Below are positions 1 to 8,439 of a stretch of DNA of 64,000 bases, piece after piece. Source of the DNA: JANMDU01 sp031375105 (GTDB taxonomy: Bacteria; Pseudomonadota; Gammaproteobacteria; Burkholderiales; Burkholderiaceae_C); the NCBI GenBank assembly GCA_031375105.1, contig JANMHJ010000036.1, forward strand, positions 1-64,000, given 5' to 3'. Each line of letters starts with the position of its first letter. Position 1 is the first letter of the stretch. The notes beneath the pieces are model-generated. The model was not told the origin of the DNA, made no database searches, and was given only the letters and a program-made list of their open reading frames with translations. Made by a program: the position numbers and the translations under genes.

Positions 1-1011
1 CTCGATCGGCCCGAATTTGGTGAAATCAATCTTCGGCCAAGGGATCAATCCGAGTGCAGCACCGTCGCCGCTGCCTGCTGCTGGGGCTTTCGCTGCGATG
101 GCTTTGGTAGCCACTGCACCGCTCATCACGGATTTGGTGAAGCCTTTAATGTCTGCCTCGGTGATACGGCCTTTGTGGCCTGAGCCTTTGACTTCATCCA
201 ACGGCACACCCAGCTCGCGTGCGAACTTGCGCACGGAAGGGCTGGCATGCGGGAGTGTGCCAGTGGGGGCCACAACCGGGTTGTGCATGGGGTTGTGCGC
301 AGGTGCGCTAGATGCTACAGAAACGGGAGCACTCTGCGCAGGATCTATAATGGCTACTGGCTGATTTGATGCTGAAACGGTGGCTGTAGGAGCAGCCACA
401 GCGCCCGCGGATGCAGCGCCTTCCAAAATCGCCAGCAGATCACCAATATTGATCTTGTCGCCGACTTTGACCTTCAATTCTTTCAGCACGCCCGCATGGC
501 TGGATGGAATTTCCATCGCGGCTTTGTCTGATTCCACGGTGACGAGCGATTGCTCTACCTTGATCGCATCGCCCGGTTTGACGAACACTTCGATCACGGC
601 CACATCTTTGAAATCACCAATATCAGGCACTTTGACTTCAATTCTTGATACTACTGAATTGATAGCAATCGGCGCAGTATTTATAACGGTTACTGGCACT
701 TTTTGCTCTAAAACCGGTGCTGGAGCCGATGTGGGAGTCGCAGCAGGAGCAGGAGCAGGCGAGGGCGCAGCGCCAGCAGCTTCCAGCATCAACACGACTG
801 AGCCTTGCTTGACCTTGTCACCAATCTTTACGCGCAGCTCTTTCACCACGCCAGCATGGCTAGAGGGAATTTCCATCGAGGCTTTGTCAGACTCCACAGT
901 GAGGAGCGATTGCTCTACCTTGACGGTATCTCCCGGTTTGACGAGCAGCTCGATCACAGCAACTTCGTCGAAATCGCCAATATCTGGGACTTGGATTTCT
1001 ATGAGGGACAT
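1..1011 (-). CDS. aceF: Dihydrolipoyllysine acetyltransferase, E2 of pyruvate dehydrogenase (partial)
   Basis: E2 core subunit of the pyruvate dehydrogenase complex, which transfers acetyl groups from E1 to CoA. The 337 codons present show two lipoyl domains (about residues 1-75 and 122-197), each with the lipoylation motif VESDKA; Lys43 is in the first. Ala/Pro-rich linkers follow, then the E3/E1-binding motif SVRKFARELGV near residue 250. The catalytic domain lies beyond the window edge. The start is ATG at 1011, with an AGAGGAG ribosome site 7 bases upstream. It follows aceE by 12 bases, so the two are co-transcribed. Oddity: both linkers (about residues 99-122 and 212-233) contain copies of the dispersed repeat, read in the same frame. 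Confidence 0.96.
   Translation of the reverse strand, partial: MSLIEIQVPDIGDFDEVAVIELLVKPGDTVKVEQSLLTVESDKASMEIPSSHAGVVKELRVKIGDKVKQGSVVLMLEAAGAAPSPAPAPAATPTSAPAPVLEQKVPVTVINTAPIAINSVVSRIEVKVPDIGDFKDVAVIEVFVKPGDAIKVEQSLVTVESDKAAMEIPSSHAGVLKELKVKVGDKINIGDLLAILEGAASAGAVAAPTATVSASNQPVAIIDPAQSAPVSVASSAPAHNPMHNPVVAPTGTLPHASPSVRKFARELGVPLDEVKGSGHKGRITEADIKGFTKSVMSGAVATKAIAAKAPAAGSGDGAALGLIPWPKIDFTKFGPIE
311..375 (-). repeat. Dispersed palindromic element inside aceF, linker 2
   Basis: Copy of the short repeat found all over the window (marks: TAGCC-TTATA, CTGCGCAGAGTGCT, then a TAGCA end). It is translated as PVAIIDPAQSAPVSVAS in the linker after the second lipoyl domain. Its phase and direction match the copies in linker 1 and in HrpA. 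Confidence 0.8.
647..714 (-). repeat. Dispersed palindromic element inside aceF, linker 1
   Basis: Repeat copy between the two lipoyl domains, translated as LEQK-PVTVINTAPIAINSVVS. The end pair CTACTGAATTGATAGCA and the internal GTTATA are intact at DNA level, so it is recognisable as the same family as the intergenic copies. Confidence 0.85.
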
Positions 1012-1023
1012 CTTTTTCTCCTC

Positions 1024-3735
1024 TTAAGCGTACAAAGGATTGATCTTGTCAACCTTGATACCGTATTTTTTGATGGCTTCCGTCACTTTAGACAAAGGCA
1101 ATTTGCCTTCGTCTGCCAAAGCTTTCAGAGACGAAATCACGATGTAGTGGCGGTTGATCTCGAAGTGTTCGCGCAGTTTGCTGCGGAAATCTGAGCGGCC
1201 AAAGCCATCGGTGCCGAGTACTTTGTAGGTGCGGGTGGGCTTACCGTCTGCGGTGGCTTTTTGCACGTAGGGGCGAATCTGCTCGGCGTAGGCTTTCATG
1301 TAATCGGTGGACGCGATCACCGGGCCTGAGACCTTGCTTAATTGCTCCTCTACGAAGCTCTTGACTGGCGTAGCTTCTGGGTTGAGTAAGTTCACGCGAT
1401 CTGTGGCTTGGCCGTCGCGCGTGAGCTCGTTAAAGCTTGGGCAGCTCCAGACATTCGCGCCGATGCCCCAATCTTTCTCCAGCAGCTCTTTGGCAGCCAT
1501 GCTCTCTCTAAGAATCGTGCCAGAGCCGAGCAGGTTAACCGTGTGATCCTTCTTCGCTGCTTCTTGCAGCAAATACATGCCTTTGATGATTTGTTCTTCG
1601 GTGCCAGCTTTGAGGCCGGGCATCGCGTAGTTTTCGTTGAGCAGGGTGATGTAGTAATACACGTTGTCTTGCTTTTCCACCATGCGCTTCAAGCCATGGT
1701 GCAAGATGATGCCCACTTCATGTGCGAAGGTCGGGTCGTAGCTGATGCAATTGGGGATGGTGCCGGCCATGATGTGGCTGTGGCCGTCTTCGTGTTGCAG
1801 GCCTTCGCCATTCAGCGTGGTGCGGCCGGATGTGCCGCCGAGCAAGAAGCCGCGTGCTTGCATATCGCCCGCTGCCCACGCTAAATCACCAATACGCTGG
1901 AAGCCAAACATCGAGTAATAGACGTAGAAGGGCACCATGATGCGGTTGCTGGTGGAGTAGCTCGTGGCCGCTGCAATCCAGCTGCTCATGCCGCCTGCTT
2001 CGTTGATGCCTTCTTGCAGAATTTGCCCTTTGACATCTTCTTTGTAATACATCACCTGCTCTTTATCGACAGGCGTGTATTGCTGGCCGAGCGGGTTGTA
2101 AATGCCCACTTGGCGGAACAGGCCTTCCATACCGAAGGTGCGTGCCTCGTCCACCAAAATCGGCACCACGCGCGGGCCTAGAGCTTGGTCGCGCAGCAGC
2201 TGCGTGAGGAAGCGAACATAGGCTTGCGTGGTGGAGATTTCACGGCCTTCAGCGGTGGGCTCCATGACTGACTTGAACACATCTAACGCAGGCACAGTGA
2301 AGCTCTCATCGGCTTTCACGCGGCGATGTGGCAAATAACCGCCGAGCGCTTTGCGCCGCTCGTGCAGGTATTTCATCTCGGGCGTATCGTCTGCTGGCTT
2401 GTAGAAAGGCAGATCGGCGATTTGGCTGTCAGGAATCGGGATGTTGAAGCGATCGCGGAAGGCCTTGATGTCTTCATCTGCCAGCTTCTTGGTTTGGTGC
2501 ACCGTATTCTTGCCTTCGCCAATCTTGCCCATGCCAAAACCTTTCACGGTTTTGATCAGCAATACCGTGGGCTGATTCTTATGCTTCACGGCCGCATCAA
2601 ACGCCGCAAACACTTTCTGTGGATCATGACCACCGCGCTTCAAATTCCACACTTCATCGTCACTCATGTGCGCGACCATCTCTAGCGTCTCAGGTGAGCG
2701 GCCAAAGAAATGCTTGCGAACGTAAGCGCCATCATTCGCTTTGAAGGATTGATAGTCGCCGTCTAGCGTGTCCATCATGATCTTGCGCAGCGCGCCGTTT
2801 TTGTCGCGTGCCAGCAATGGATCCCAGTTGCTGCCCCAGAGGCATTTGATGACATTCCAGCCTGCGCCACGGAATTCGCCTTCGAGCTCTTGCACAATCT
2901 TGCCATTGCCGCGCACGGGGCCATCTAAGCGCTGCAAATTGCAGTTGATCACAAAGACAAGGTTGTCTAAATTTTCACGCGCTGCGAGGCCAATGGCTCC
3001 TAAGCTTTCCGGCTCGTCCATCTCGCCATCCCCGCAGAAGACCCACACTTTGCGGTTTTCGGTATTGGCAATGCCGCGTGCATGCAGATATTTCAAGAAA
3101 CGCGCTTGATAAATCGCCATCAAAGGCCCTAAGCCCATCGAGACGGTGGGGAACTGCCAGAATTCAGGCATCAGTTTGGGATGCGGATAGCTGGATAGGC
3201 CTTTGCCATCGACTTCTTGACGGAAATTGAGCAACTGCTCTTCCGTCAAGCGGCCTTCGAGATACGCGCGGGCATACACGCCAGGAGATACGTGACCTTG
3301 GATATAGATGCAATCGCCGCCGTGGTTCTCAGATTCGGCATGCCAAAAATGATTGAAGCCGGCGCCAAATAAATTCGCCAATGATGCAAACGAGCCAATG
3401 TGGCCACCCAGATCGCCGCCGTCAGCTGGGTTATGGCGATTGGCTTTGACGACCATCGCCATCGCATTCCAGCGCATGTAGGCACGCAGGCGCTCTTCAA
3501 TTTCCACGTTGCCCGGGTTGCGTGCTTCTTGATCGGCCTCGATGGTGTTGACATAACCCGTTGTCGCAGAAAACGGCATATCAATGCTGCTTTGGCGCGC
3601 ATGCTCTAAAAGCTGCTCCAGCAGAAAGTGCGCACGCTCTTTGCCTTCGGAGGCGATGACGGCGGAAAGCGCGTCCATCCATTCGCGCGTCTCTTGGGTG
3701 TCGAGATCGGGGGTGTCTTGTGGCAATGCGGACAT
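1024..3735 (-). CDS. aceE: Pyruvate dehydrogenase E1 component, homodimeric type
   Basis: Thiamine-diphosphate-dependent decarboxylase that oxidises pyruvate and acetylates the lipoyl groups of AceF. The 903-residue length fits the single-chain E1 of Gram-negative bacteria (about 890). The thiamine-diphosphate motif VFCGDGEMDEPES and the following NCNLQRLDGPVRG stretch are clear, and the N-terminus (ETREWMDALSAVI) matches the E. coli family. The start was set at ATG 3735 (MSALPQD), because GGAG lies 6-7 bases upstream; an ATG eight codons earlier has no such site. It is the first gene of an aceE-aceF operon and diverges from a sensor kinase. Confidence 0.97.
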   Translation of the reverse strand: MSALPQDTPDLDTQETREWMDALSAVIASEGKERAHFLLEQLLEHARQSSIDMPFSATTGYVNTIEADQEARNPGNVEIEERLRAYMRWNAMAMVVKANRHNPADGGDLGGHIGSFASLANLFGAGFNHFWHAESENHGGDCIYIQGHVSPGVYARAYLEGRLTEEQLLNFRQEVDGKGLSSYPHPKLMPEFWQFPTVSMGLGPLMAIYQARFLKYLHARGIANTENRKVWVFCGDGEMDEPESLGAIGLAARENLDNLVFVINCNLQRLDGPVRGNGKIVQELEGEFRGAGWNVIKCLWGSNWDPLLARDKNGALRKIMMDTLDGDYQSFKANDGAYVRKHFFGRSPETLEMVAHMSDDEVWNLKRGGHDPQKVFAAFDAAVKHKNQPTVLLIKTVKGFGMGKIGEGKNTVHQTKKLADEDIKAFRDRFNIPIPDSQIADLPFYKPADDTPEMKYLHERRKALGGYLPHRRVKADESFTVPALDVFKSVMEPTAEGREISTTQAYVRFLTQLLRDQALGPRVVPILVDEARTFGMEGLFRQVGIYNPLGQQYTPVDKEQVMYYKEDVKGQILQEGINEAGGMSSWIAAATSYSTSNRIMVPFYVYYSMFGFQRIGDLAWAAGDMQARGFLLGGTSGRTTLNGEGLQHEDGHSHIMAGTIPNCISYDPTFAHEVGIILHHGLKRMVEKQDNVYYYITLLNENYAMPGLKAGTEEQIIKGMYLLQEAAKKDHTVNLLGSGTILRESMAAKELLEKDWGIGANVWSCPSFNELTRDGQATDRVNLLNPEATPVKSFVEEQLSKVSGPVIASTDYMKAYAEQIRPYVQKATADGKPTRTYKVLGTDGFGRSDFRSKLREHFEINRHYIVISSLKALADEGKLPLSKVTEAIKKYGIKVDKINPLYA

Positions 3736-3924
3736 TGTTGTCTCCATGAAGTATGGCAAGGGCGGGTCAACGCTCTAGCTTGCCTTGAATTTAGTGCGGT
3801 AACTCTATTGTCCCACAAATTTTAAGAATTTTTCAAATAGTGCTTTATGTTTTTATAATGTGAAATATTTAGTCAAAATAATGCAATATGAAGGAAAACA
3901 CCGAGGCTGCACGACAATCGCAAC
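3736..3924. promoter_or_regulatory. Divergent promoter region between aceE and the sensor kinase
   Basis: A 189-base region, strongly AT-rich in its second half (about 3790-3895), separates two divergent genes. It should hold promoters for both, but no single -10/-35 pair can be fixed by eye. A kinase gene facing the operon hints that the two-component pair may control aceEF; that is inference. Confidence 0.5.
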
Positions 3925-6543
3925 ATGACCGATATCGTGACTCAAGAGTCGATGGCCTCGCCCGAGCCTGCTGCTAAGGTGAGCCAAGCTGTGCCCGAGC
4001 CGGTGCGTAAGAGGCAGCCTACAAGTTTGGTGCGCTGGTGGCGCTCGCAATCGCCCACGCGGCAAGATCGCTTTGCTCTGATTGCGCCGTTGGCGGCTGT
4101 GGCGGTGTTTTTGATGGCGATTGTGGCCAGCTTTGGCTATTTGCGGCTGGAGGAAATGTCTCGTGAGCAAGAGGCCGTGCAACGCGATGTGGAGTATGTG
4201 CAGCAGCGCCTGCGCCTGCGTTTGCTAGAGCGCCAAGAGCAGCTGATGCGCTTGGCGGCAGACATCAGCAACAAGCAGATCGACACGGAAGATTTCGTCA
4301 CTCAGGCCGAGAGTTTGGTGCGGCAGTATCCAGAGTTGCAGTCTGTGGTGTGGATTGATGTAAAAAAACGCATTCGCGTGAGCTACACCTCGCCGAGCAT
4401 GCCGGGGCTGCATGTACGCTTGGCGGGGGATGCACCGCGTTATCCAGAATCGGAAGCCTTGTTTAACTTGGTGCGAGATGTGCGCCAACCGATGTATTCC
4501 GTGCCATTTTCTGTATCAACCGGCAGGGGCACCGAGACTTTGCCCGTGCTCCAAGTGCAGGTGCCGTTGGCCGATGGGGCGCGTTTTGCGGGCGTGGTGA
4601 TGGGGGAGTATCAGATCGATGGGTTGATGCGCTATGGTGTGCCGGCTGAAATTGCAGCCAAATATGCTGTGGCGTTGCTCGATGAAAAGAACCGGCTGCT
4701 TTCGGGCAACACCAGACCGAAGCGAAATGTGGCCGTGCGCCTGCTGCCCTGGACCGAGCACGACACGGAATACGATGTGCCCGTGTCTCCAGTGGGCAAT
4801 GCTTTGGTGTTGCGTGCTACTGCGTATCGCACCTCGCTGGGGGTGATTGGCAGCGCTTTGTTTTGGTTGGTGCTCGTTTTATCGGGCATGACGGCATGGC
4901 TTTTGGTGAGCGCTTGGCGGCACACGCGTCGCCGTATTCAAACGCAGGCGGCTTTGTTCAATGAAACCAGCTTTCGCCGCGCGATGGAAAACTCCATGCT
5001 CACCGGCATGCGCGCACTCGACATGCAAGGCCGCATCACCTATGTGAACCCCGCTTTTTGCCAGATGACGGGCTGGAGCGAGGCAGAACTGGTGGGGCTG
5101 ACAGCGCCGTTTCCTTATTGGCCCGACGATGACCGCGAGCTGCTGGCCGCGCGGCTCGAAGAAGAGCTGAGCGGGCGCACCACGCCGGGCGGCTTTCAGG
5201 TGCGCGTGAAGCACAAAGACGGCAGTATTTTTGATGGGCGCATGTATGTCTCGCCGCTGGTGGACGGCAAAGGCGTGCAGTCGGGCTGGATGACTTCCAT
5301 GACCGACATCACAGAGCCCAACCGCGTGCGCCGCCAACTCTCGGAGTCTTATGAGCGTTTCACGACGGTGCTGGAGGGGCTGGATGCCAGTGTGTCGGTG
5401 GCACCGCTGGGCGGTGATGAGTTGCTGTTTGCCAACAAGATGTATCGGTTGTGGTTTGGCGGGAAATCCACCGAGCATTTGAGTTTGGTGGAGCAGGCGG
5501 GCCGCATCGACAGCGTCGTGTCTCCTGATTTCAAAGACAGTACCAATGGCGACAACGTGGATGCTCTCGCGGGCTTGCCTGCTGAGGAAATTGCCGCTGC
5601 GAAAAGCGAAAACGCGGAAATCTTCATTCCTGCGTTGGGCAAATGGCTAGAAGTGCGCTCGCGCTATTTGAATTGGACCGATGGCCGCTTGGCGCAGATG
5701 GTGATTGCCACCGACATCACGCCGCGCCGTATGGCTGAAGATTTGGCTGCGCTGCAAGCGGAAAAGGCGCAATCTGCCTCGCGCTTGATCACGATGGGCG
5801 AGATGGCTTCGAGCGTTGCGCATGAGCTGAACCAGCCGCTGACGGCCATTTCGAATTACTGCACCGGTATGGTCAGCCGCATCCAGGCCAAGCAAATCAG
5901 CGAAGCGGAGATGCTGGCGGCGCTGGAGAAAACCGCTCGCCAAGCACAGCGCGCGGGCCAGATCATTCAGCGCATCAGAAGCTTCGTGAAACGCTCTGCG
6001 CCCAATCGCACTGAGAGCGAAGTGTCGCAACTGGTGGCGGAAGCGCTGGAGCTGGCTGAGATTGAGCTGCGCCGCCGCCATGTGCGCCTGACGCATTATT
6101 TGGCCGCACGTTTGCCCAAATTGATGGTCGATCCGATTTTGATTGAGCAGGTCTTGGTGAATTTACTGAAGAATGCCGCCGAGTCCATTGACAACGCCAA
6201 GCGCCCGAACAATCGGCGCAGCGTGGAGTTGCGTGTCTTGCCTAAGCAGATTGAAGGCATCGACGAGGCCGTGGAGTTTGTCGTTACAGATACAGGCCAG
6301 GGCTTGGCGCCTGAGGTGATGCAGCGCTTGTTTGAGGCTTTTTTCTCCACCAAAGTAGAGGGCATGGGCATCGGCCTGAATTTATGCCGCTCCATCGTGG
6401 AGAGCCACCAAGGACGGATGCAGGCCGAGAACCTCTACAATGGCACGGAAGTGACGGGTTGCCGTTTCAGCTTCTGGCTGCCTTGTCGGCCAGTGGCTTT
6501 CGACGGTAGCCGCACAGGTAGTTTTGTGGCCTTGCCAACTTGA
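3925..6543 (+). CDS. PAS-domain sensor histidine kinase (FixL/DctB-like)
   Basis: Membrane sensor kinase of 872 residues. One hydrophobic helix lies near residues 50-70 and a second near 305-327, enclosing a periplasmic sensor region. Two PAS-type segments follow (about 350-465 and 470-600), the first with the typical MTGWSEAELVG stretch. The HisKA box is SSVAHELNQPLTAISN, with His633 as the predicted phosphorylation site. The N box (LVNLLKNAAESI), the G1 box (VTDTGQGL) and GIGLNL mark the ATPase domain. The gene is followed after 92 bases, holding a repeat copy, by a FixJ-type regulator that is the obvious partner. The signal sensed cannot be read from the sequence. Confidence 0.9.
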   Translation: MTDIVTQESMASPEPAAKVSQAVPEPVRKRQPTSLVRWWRSQSPTRQDRFALIAPLAAVAVFLMAIVASFGYLRLEEMSREQEAVQRDVEYVQQRLRLRLLERQEQLMRLAADISNKQIDTEDFVTQAESLVRQYPELQSVVWIDVKKRIRVSYTSPSMPGLHVRLAGDAPRYPESEALFNLVRDVRQPMYSVPFSVSTGRGTETLPVLQVQVPLADGARFAGVVMGEYQIDGLMRYGVPAEIAAKYAVALLDEKNRLLSGNTRPKRNVAVRLLPWTEHDTEYDVPVSPVGNALVLRATAYRTSLGVIGSALFWLVLVLSGMTAWLLVSAWRHTRRRIQTQAALFNETSFRRAMENSMLTGMRALDMQGRITYVNPAFCQMTGWSEAELVGLTAPFPYWPDDDRELLAARLEEELSGRTTPGGFQVRVKHKDGSIFDGRMYVSPLVDGKGVQSGWMTSMTDITEPNRVRRQLSESYERFTTVLEGLDASVSVAPLGGDELLFANKMYRLWFGGKSTEHLSLVEQAGRIDSVVSPDFKDSTNGDNVDALAGLPAEEIAAAKSENAEIFIPALGKWLEVRSRYLNWTDGRLAQMVIATDITPRRMAEDLAALQAEKAQSASRLITMGEMASSVAHELNQPLTAISNYCTGMVSRIQAKQISEAEMLAALEKTARQAQRAGQIIQRIRSFVKRSAPNRTESEVSQLVAEALELAEIELRRRHVRLTHYLAARLPKLMVDPILIEQVLVNLLKNAAESIDNAKRPNNRRSVELRVLPKQIEGIDEAVEFVVTDTGQGLAPEVMQRLFEAFFSTKVEGMGIGLNLCRSIVESHQGRMQAENLYNGTEVTGCRFSFWLPCRPVAFDGSRTGSFVALPT

Positions 6544-6556
6544 CGAAGCAAGCACT

Positions 6557-6630
6557 AGAACGCTATTGAATAGATAGCAAATTATGCAGGTTTCATAAGG
6601 GCAATAAGCAGTTTTTGTTCTAAAAAAGGT
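6557..6630 (-). repeat. Dispersed palindromic element between kinase and regulator
   Basis: Intergenic copy with the CTATTGAAT-AGATAGCA end and a degenerate TTCATAAGGGC core. It ends about 5 bases before the regulator start, so it also supplies the upstream sequence of that gene, including the AAAAAAGG stretch. Confidence 0.75.
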
Positions 6631-6635
6631 TTTTC

Positions 6636-7262
6636 ATGAGCTTGATTCCCAAAAAAGGCACCGTGTATGTCGTGGATGATGATGAGGCCGTGCGCGATTC
6701 GCTGCAATGGTTGCTCGAAGGCAAAGACTACCGCGTGCGCTGCTTTGACTCCGCCGAAACCTTCCTCGCCCGCTACGATCCGCGTGAAGTGGCCTGCTTA
6801 CTGGTGGACGTGCGCATGGGCGGCATGAGCGGCATCGAGTTGCAAGACAAATTGCTCGAGCGCAAGAGTCCACTACCGGTGGTCTTCATCACTGGCCACG
6901 GCGATGTGCCGATGGCAGTCAACACCATGAAAAAAGGCGCGATGGATTTCATCCAAAAGCCTTTCAAAGAGCCCGAGCTGGTGAGCTTGGTGGAGCGCAT
7001 GCTGGAGCAGGCCAAAGGCAGCTTTGCAGACCATCAGCAATCAGCGAGCCGCGATGCTTTGCTGGCTAAATTGACGGGCCGCGAGGCGCAGGTGTTGGAG
7101 CGCATCGTGGCTGGCCGTTTGAACAAGCAAATTGCCGATGATTTAGGTATCAGCATCAAAACCGTGGAAGCACACCGCGCCAACATCATGGAAAAGCTCA
7201 ACGCGAATACCGTGGCCGATCTGCTGAAAATCGCTTTGGGCTCAACTGCGCCGAAGGCTTGA
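6636..7262 (+). CDS. FixJ/NarL-family response regulator
   Basis: Two-domain regulator of 208 residues. The receiver domain has the acidic pair in VVDDDEAV, phospho-acceptor Asp58 in LLVDVRMGGMSG and the conserved Lys in IQKPFKEPE. The LuxR-type helix-turn-helix covers about residues 140-205 (LTGREAQVLERIVAG, KQIADDLGISIKTVEAHR). It is the cognate regulator of the preceding kinase. A repeat-derived terminator directly follows. Target genes are unknown; the neighbouring aceEF operon is the nearest candidate. Confidence 0.93.
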   Translation: MSLIPKKGTVYVVDDDEAVRDSLQWLLEGKDYRVRCFDSAETFLARYDPREVACLLVDVRMGGMSGIELQDKLLERKSPLPVVFITGHGDVPMAVNTMKKGAMDFIQKPFKEPELVSLVERMLEQAKGSFADHQQSASRDALLAKLTGREAQVLERIVAGRLNKQIADDLGISIKTVEAHRANIMEKLNANTVADLLKIALGSTAPKA

Positions 7263-7288
7263 TTCTTAAGTGCTACATTTTTAGTAGC

Positions 7289-7326
7289 AGCCCGCGCACG
7301 TTTTATGACGGCTCGCGGGCTTTTTT
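7289..7326 (+). terminator. Rho-independent terminator after the response regulator
   Basis: Stem AGCCCGCG / CGCGGGCT followed by a run of six T. The surrounding sequence (GTGCTACATTTTTAGTAGCA just before, TTTTATGACGGC in the loop) resembles the dispersed element, so the terminator seems to be made from a degenerate copy of it. Confidence 0.8.
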
Positions 7327-7345
7327 AATGAAAATACTGAATACA

Positions 7346-7516
7346 AATACCGGACGCTAAGGGCGCGAAAGTTACGCAAAAGACGCGAAAAATTCAGATA
7401 AAAAGCAATTTTTTTAAATCGATTTTCTACCGGAATAGTTGAATTCTTCATCTTGATCTTTTTCGTATTTCTTTCGCGTCTTTCGCGTAACTTTCGCGCC
7501 CTTCGCGCACGGTATT
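7346..7516. repeat. Long inverted repeat upstream of folD
   Basis: Two arms of about 45 bases (7346-7390 and 7472-7516) pair almost completely. Each arm is built from the words GGGCGCGAAAG, TTACGC and GACGCGAAA. The 81-base centre is AT-rich. It fills most of the 298-base gap between the regulator and folD. It resembles small non-coding palindromic mobile repeats; no ORF is present. Confidence 0.85.
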
Positions 7517-7560
7517 AGCATCAAATCTCTAAAATTCAAACCCACTCAAGGGAAACGCAA

Positions 7561-8406
7561 ATGACCGCTCAACTCATCAATGGCAACGACCTCTCAGCCA
7601 AGCTGCGCACCGATGTTGCCCGTCGCGCGGCTGCCCTGAAAGCCAAAGGCATCACGCCCGGCCTGGCCGTCGTGCTGGTGGGCGATAACCAAGCTAGCCA
7701 AGTCTATGTGCGCAACAAAGTCAAAGCCTGTTCCGACAATGGCCTGCATTCAGTGTTGGAAAAGCACCCCGCCGACATGAGCGAAGCAGCGCTGCTGGCG
7801 CTCGTGGACAAGCTGAACAATGATGCATCAATTCACGGCATCCTGGTGCAGCTTCCGCTTCCCGCCCATATGGATGCGCAAAAAGTGATCGAAGCGATTT
7901 CGCCCGCGAAAGATGTGGATGGTTTTCATATCGCCAGCGCGGGCGCGCTCATGGTTGGCCGCCCCGGATTTTGGCCTTGCACGCCGTATGGCTGCATGAA
8001 GATGTTGGAGTCGATTGGTTATTCACTCAAAGGCAAACACGCGGTTGTTATTGGCCGCCGCAACATCGTGGGCAAACCCATGGCGCTGATGCTTTTGCAG
8101 CAAAACGCCACCGTGACCATCTGCCACAGCGGCACGCCCGACCTCAAAGCCATGACACTGCAAGCCGACGTGATCGTCGCCGCTGTAGGCAAACGCAACG
8201 TCCTCACCTTTGACATGGTCAAACCCGGTGCAGTTGTGATCGATGTAGGCATGAACCGCAACGAGGAAGGCAAGCTCTGCGGCGATGTGGATTTTGAAGG
8301 CGTGAGCCAAGTGGCTAGCTACATCACTCCCGTGCCCGGAGGAGTCGGCCCGATGACGATCACGATGCTGCTGGTCAATACGATGGAGGCTGCGGAGCAG
8401 GTTTAA
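7561..8406 (+). CDS. folD: Bifunctional methylenetetrahydrofolate dehydrogenase / methenyltetrahydrofolate cyclohydrolase
   Basis: Cytosolic one-carbon enzyme interconverting 5,10-methylene-, methenyl- and formyl-tetrahydrofolate with NADP. It has 281 residues, the normal length. Visible motifs are YVRNKVKAC (catalytic Lys), VQLPLP, DVDGFH, the NADP-binding GRRNIVGKPMA and the C-terminal PGGVGPMT. The start is ATG 7561 with AAGGGA upstream. It stands alone on the plus strand. Confidence 0.97.
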   Translation: MTAQLINGNDLSAKLRTDVARRAAALKAKGITPGLAVVLVGDNQASQVYVRNKVKACSDNGLHSVLEKHPADMSEAALLALVDKLNNDASIHGILVQLPLPAHMDAQKVIEAISPAKDVDGFHIASAGALMVGRPGFWPCTPYGCMKMLESIGYSLKGKHAVVIGRRNIVGKPMALMLLQQNATVTICHSGTPDLKAMTLQADVIVAAVGKRNVLTFDMVKPGAVVIDVGMNRNEEGKLCGDVDFEGVSQVASYITPVPGGVGPMTITMLLVNTMEAAEQV

Positions 8407-8439
8407 AGAGATTCGTCATTGAAAGTCAATGCACGCAAG

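Noticed and set aside
1408..1884. Plus-strand open frames within aceE
   Set aside because: They are fully contained in a highly conserved gene and lack start signals.
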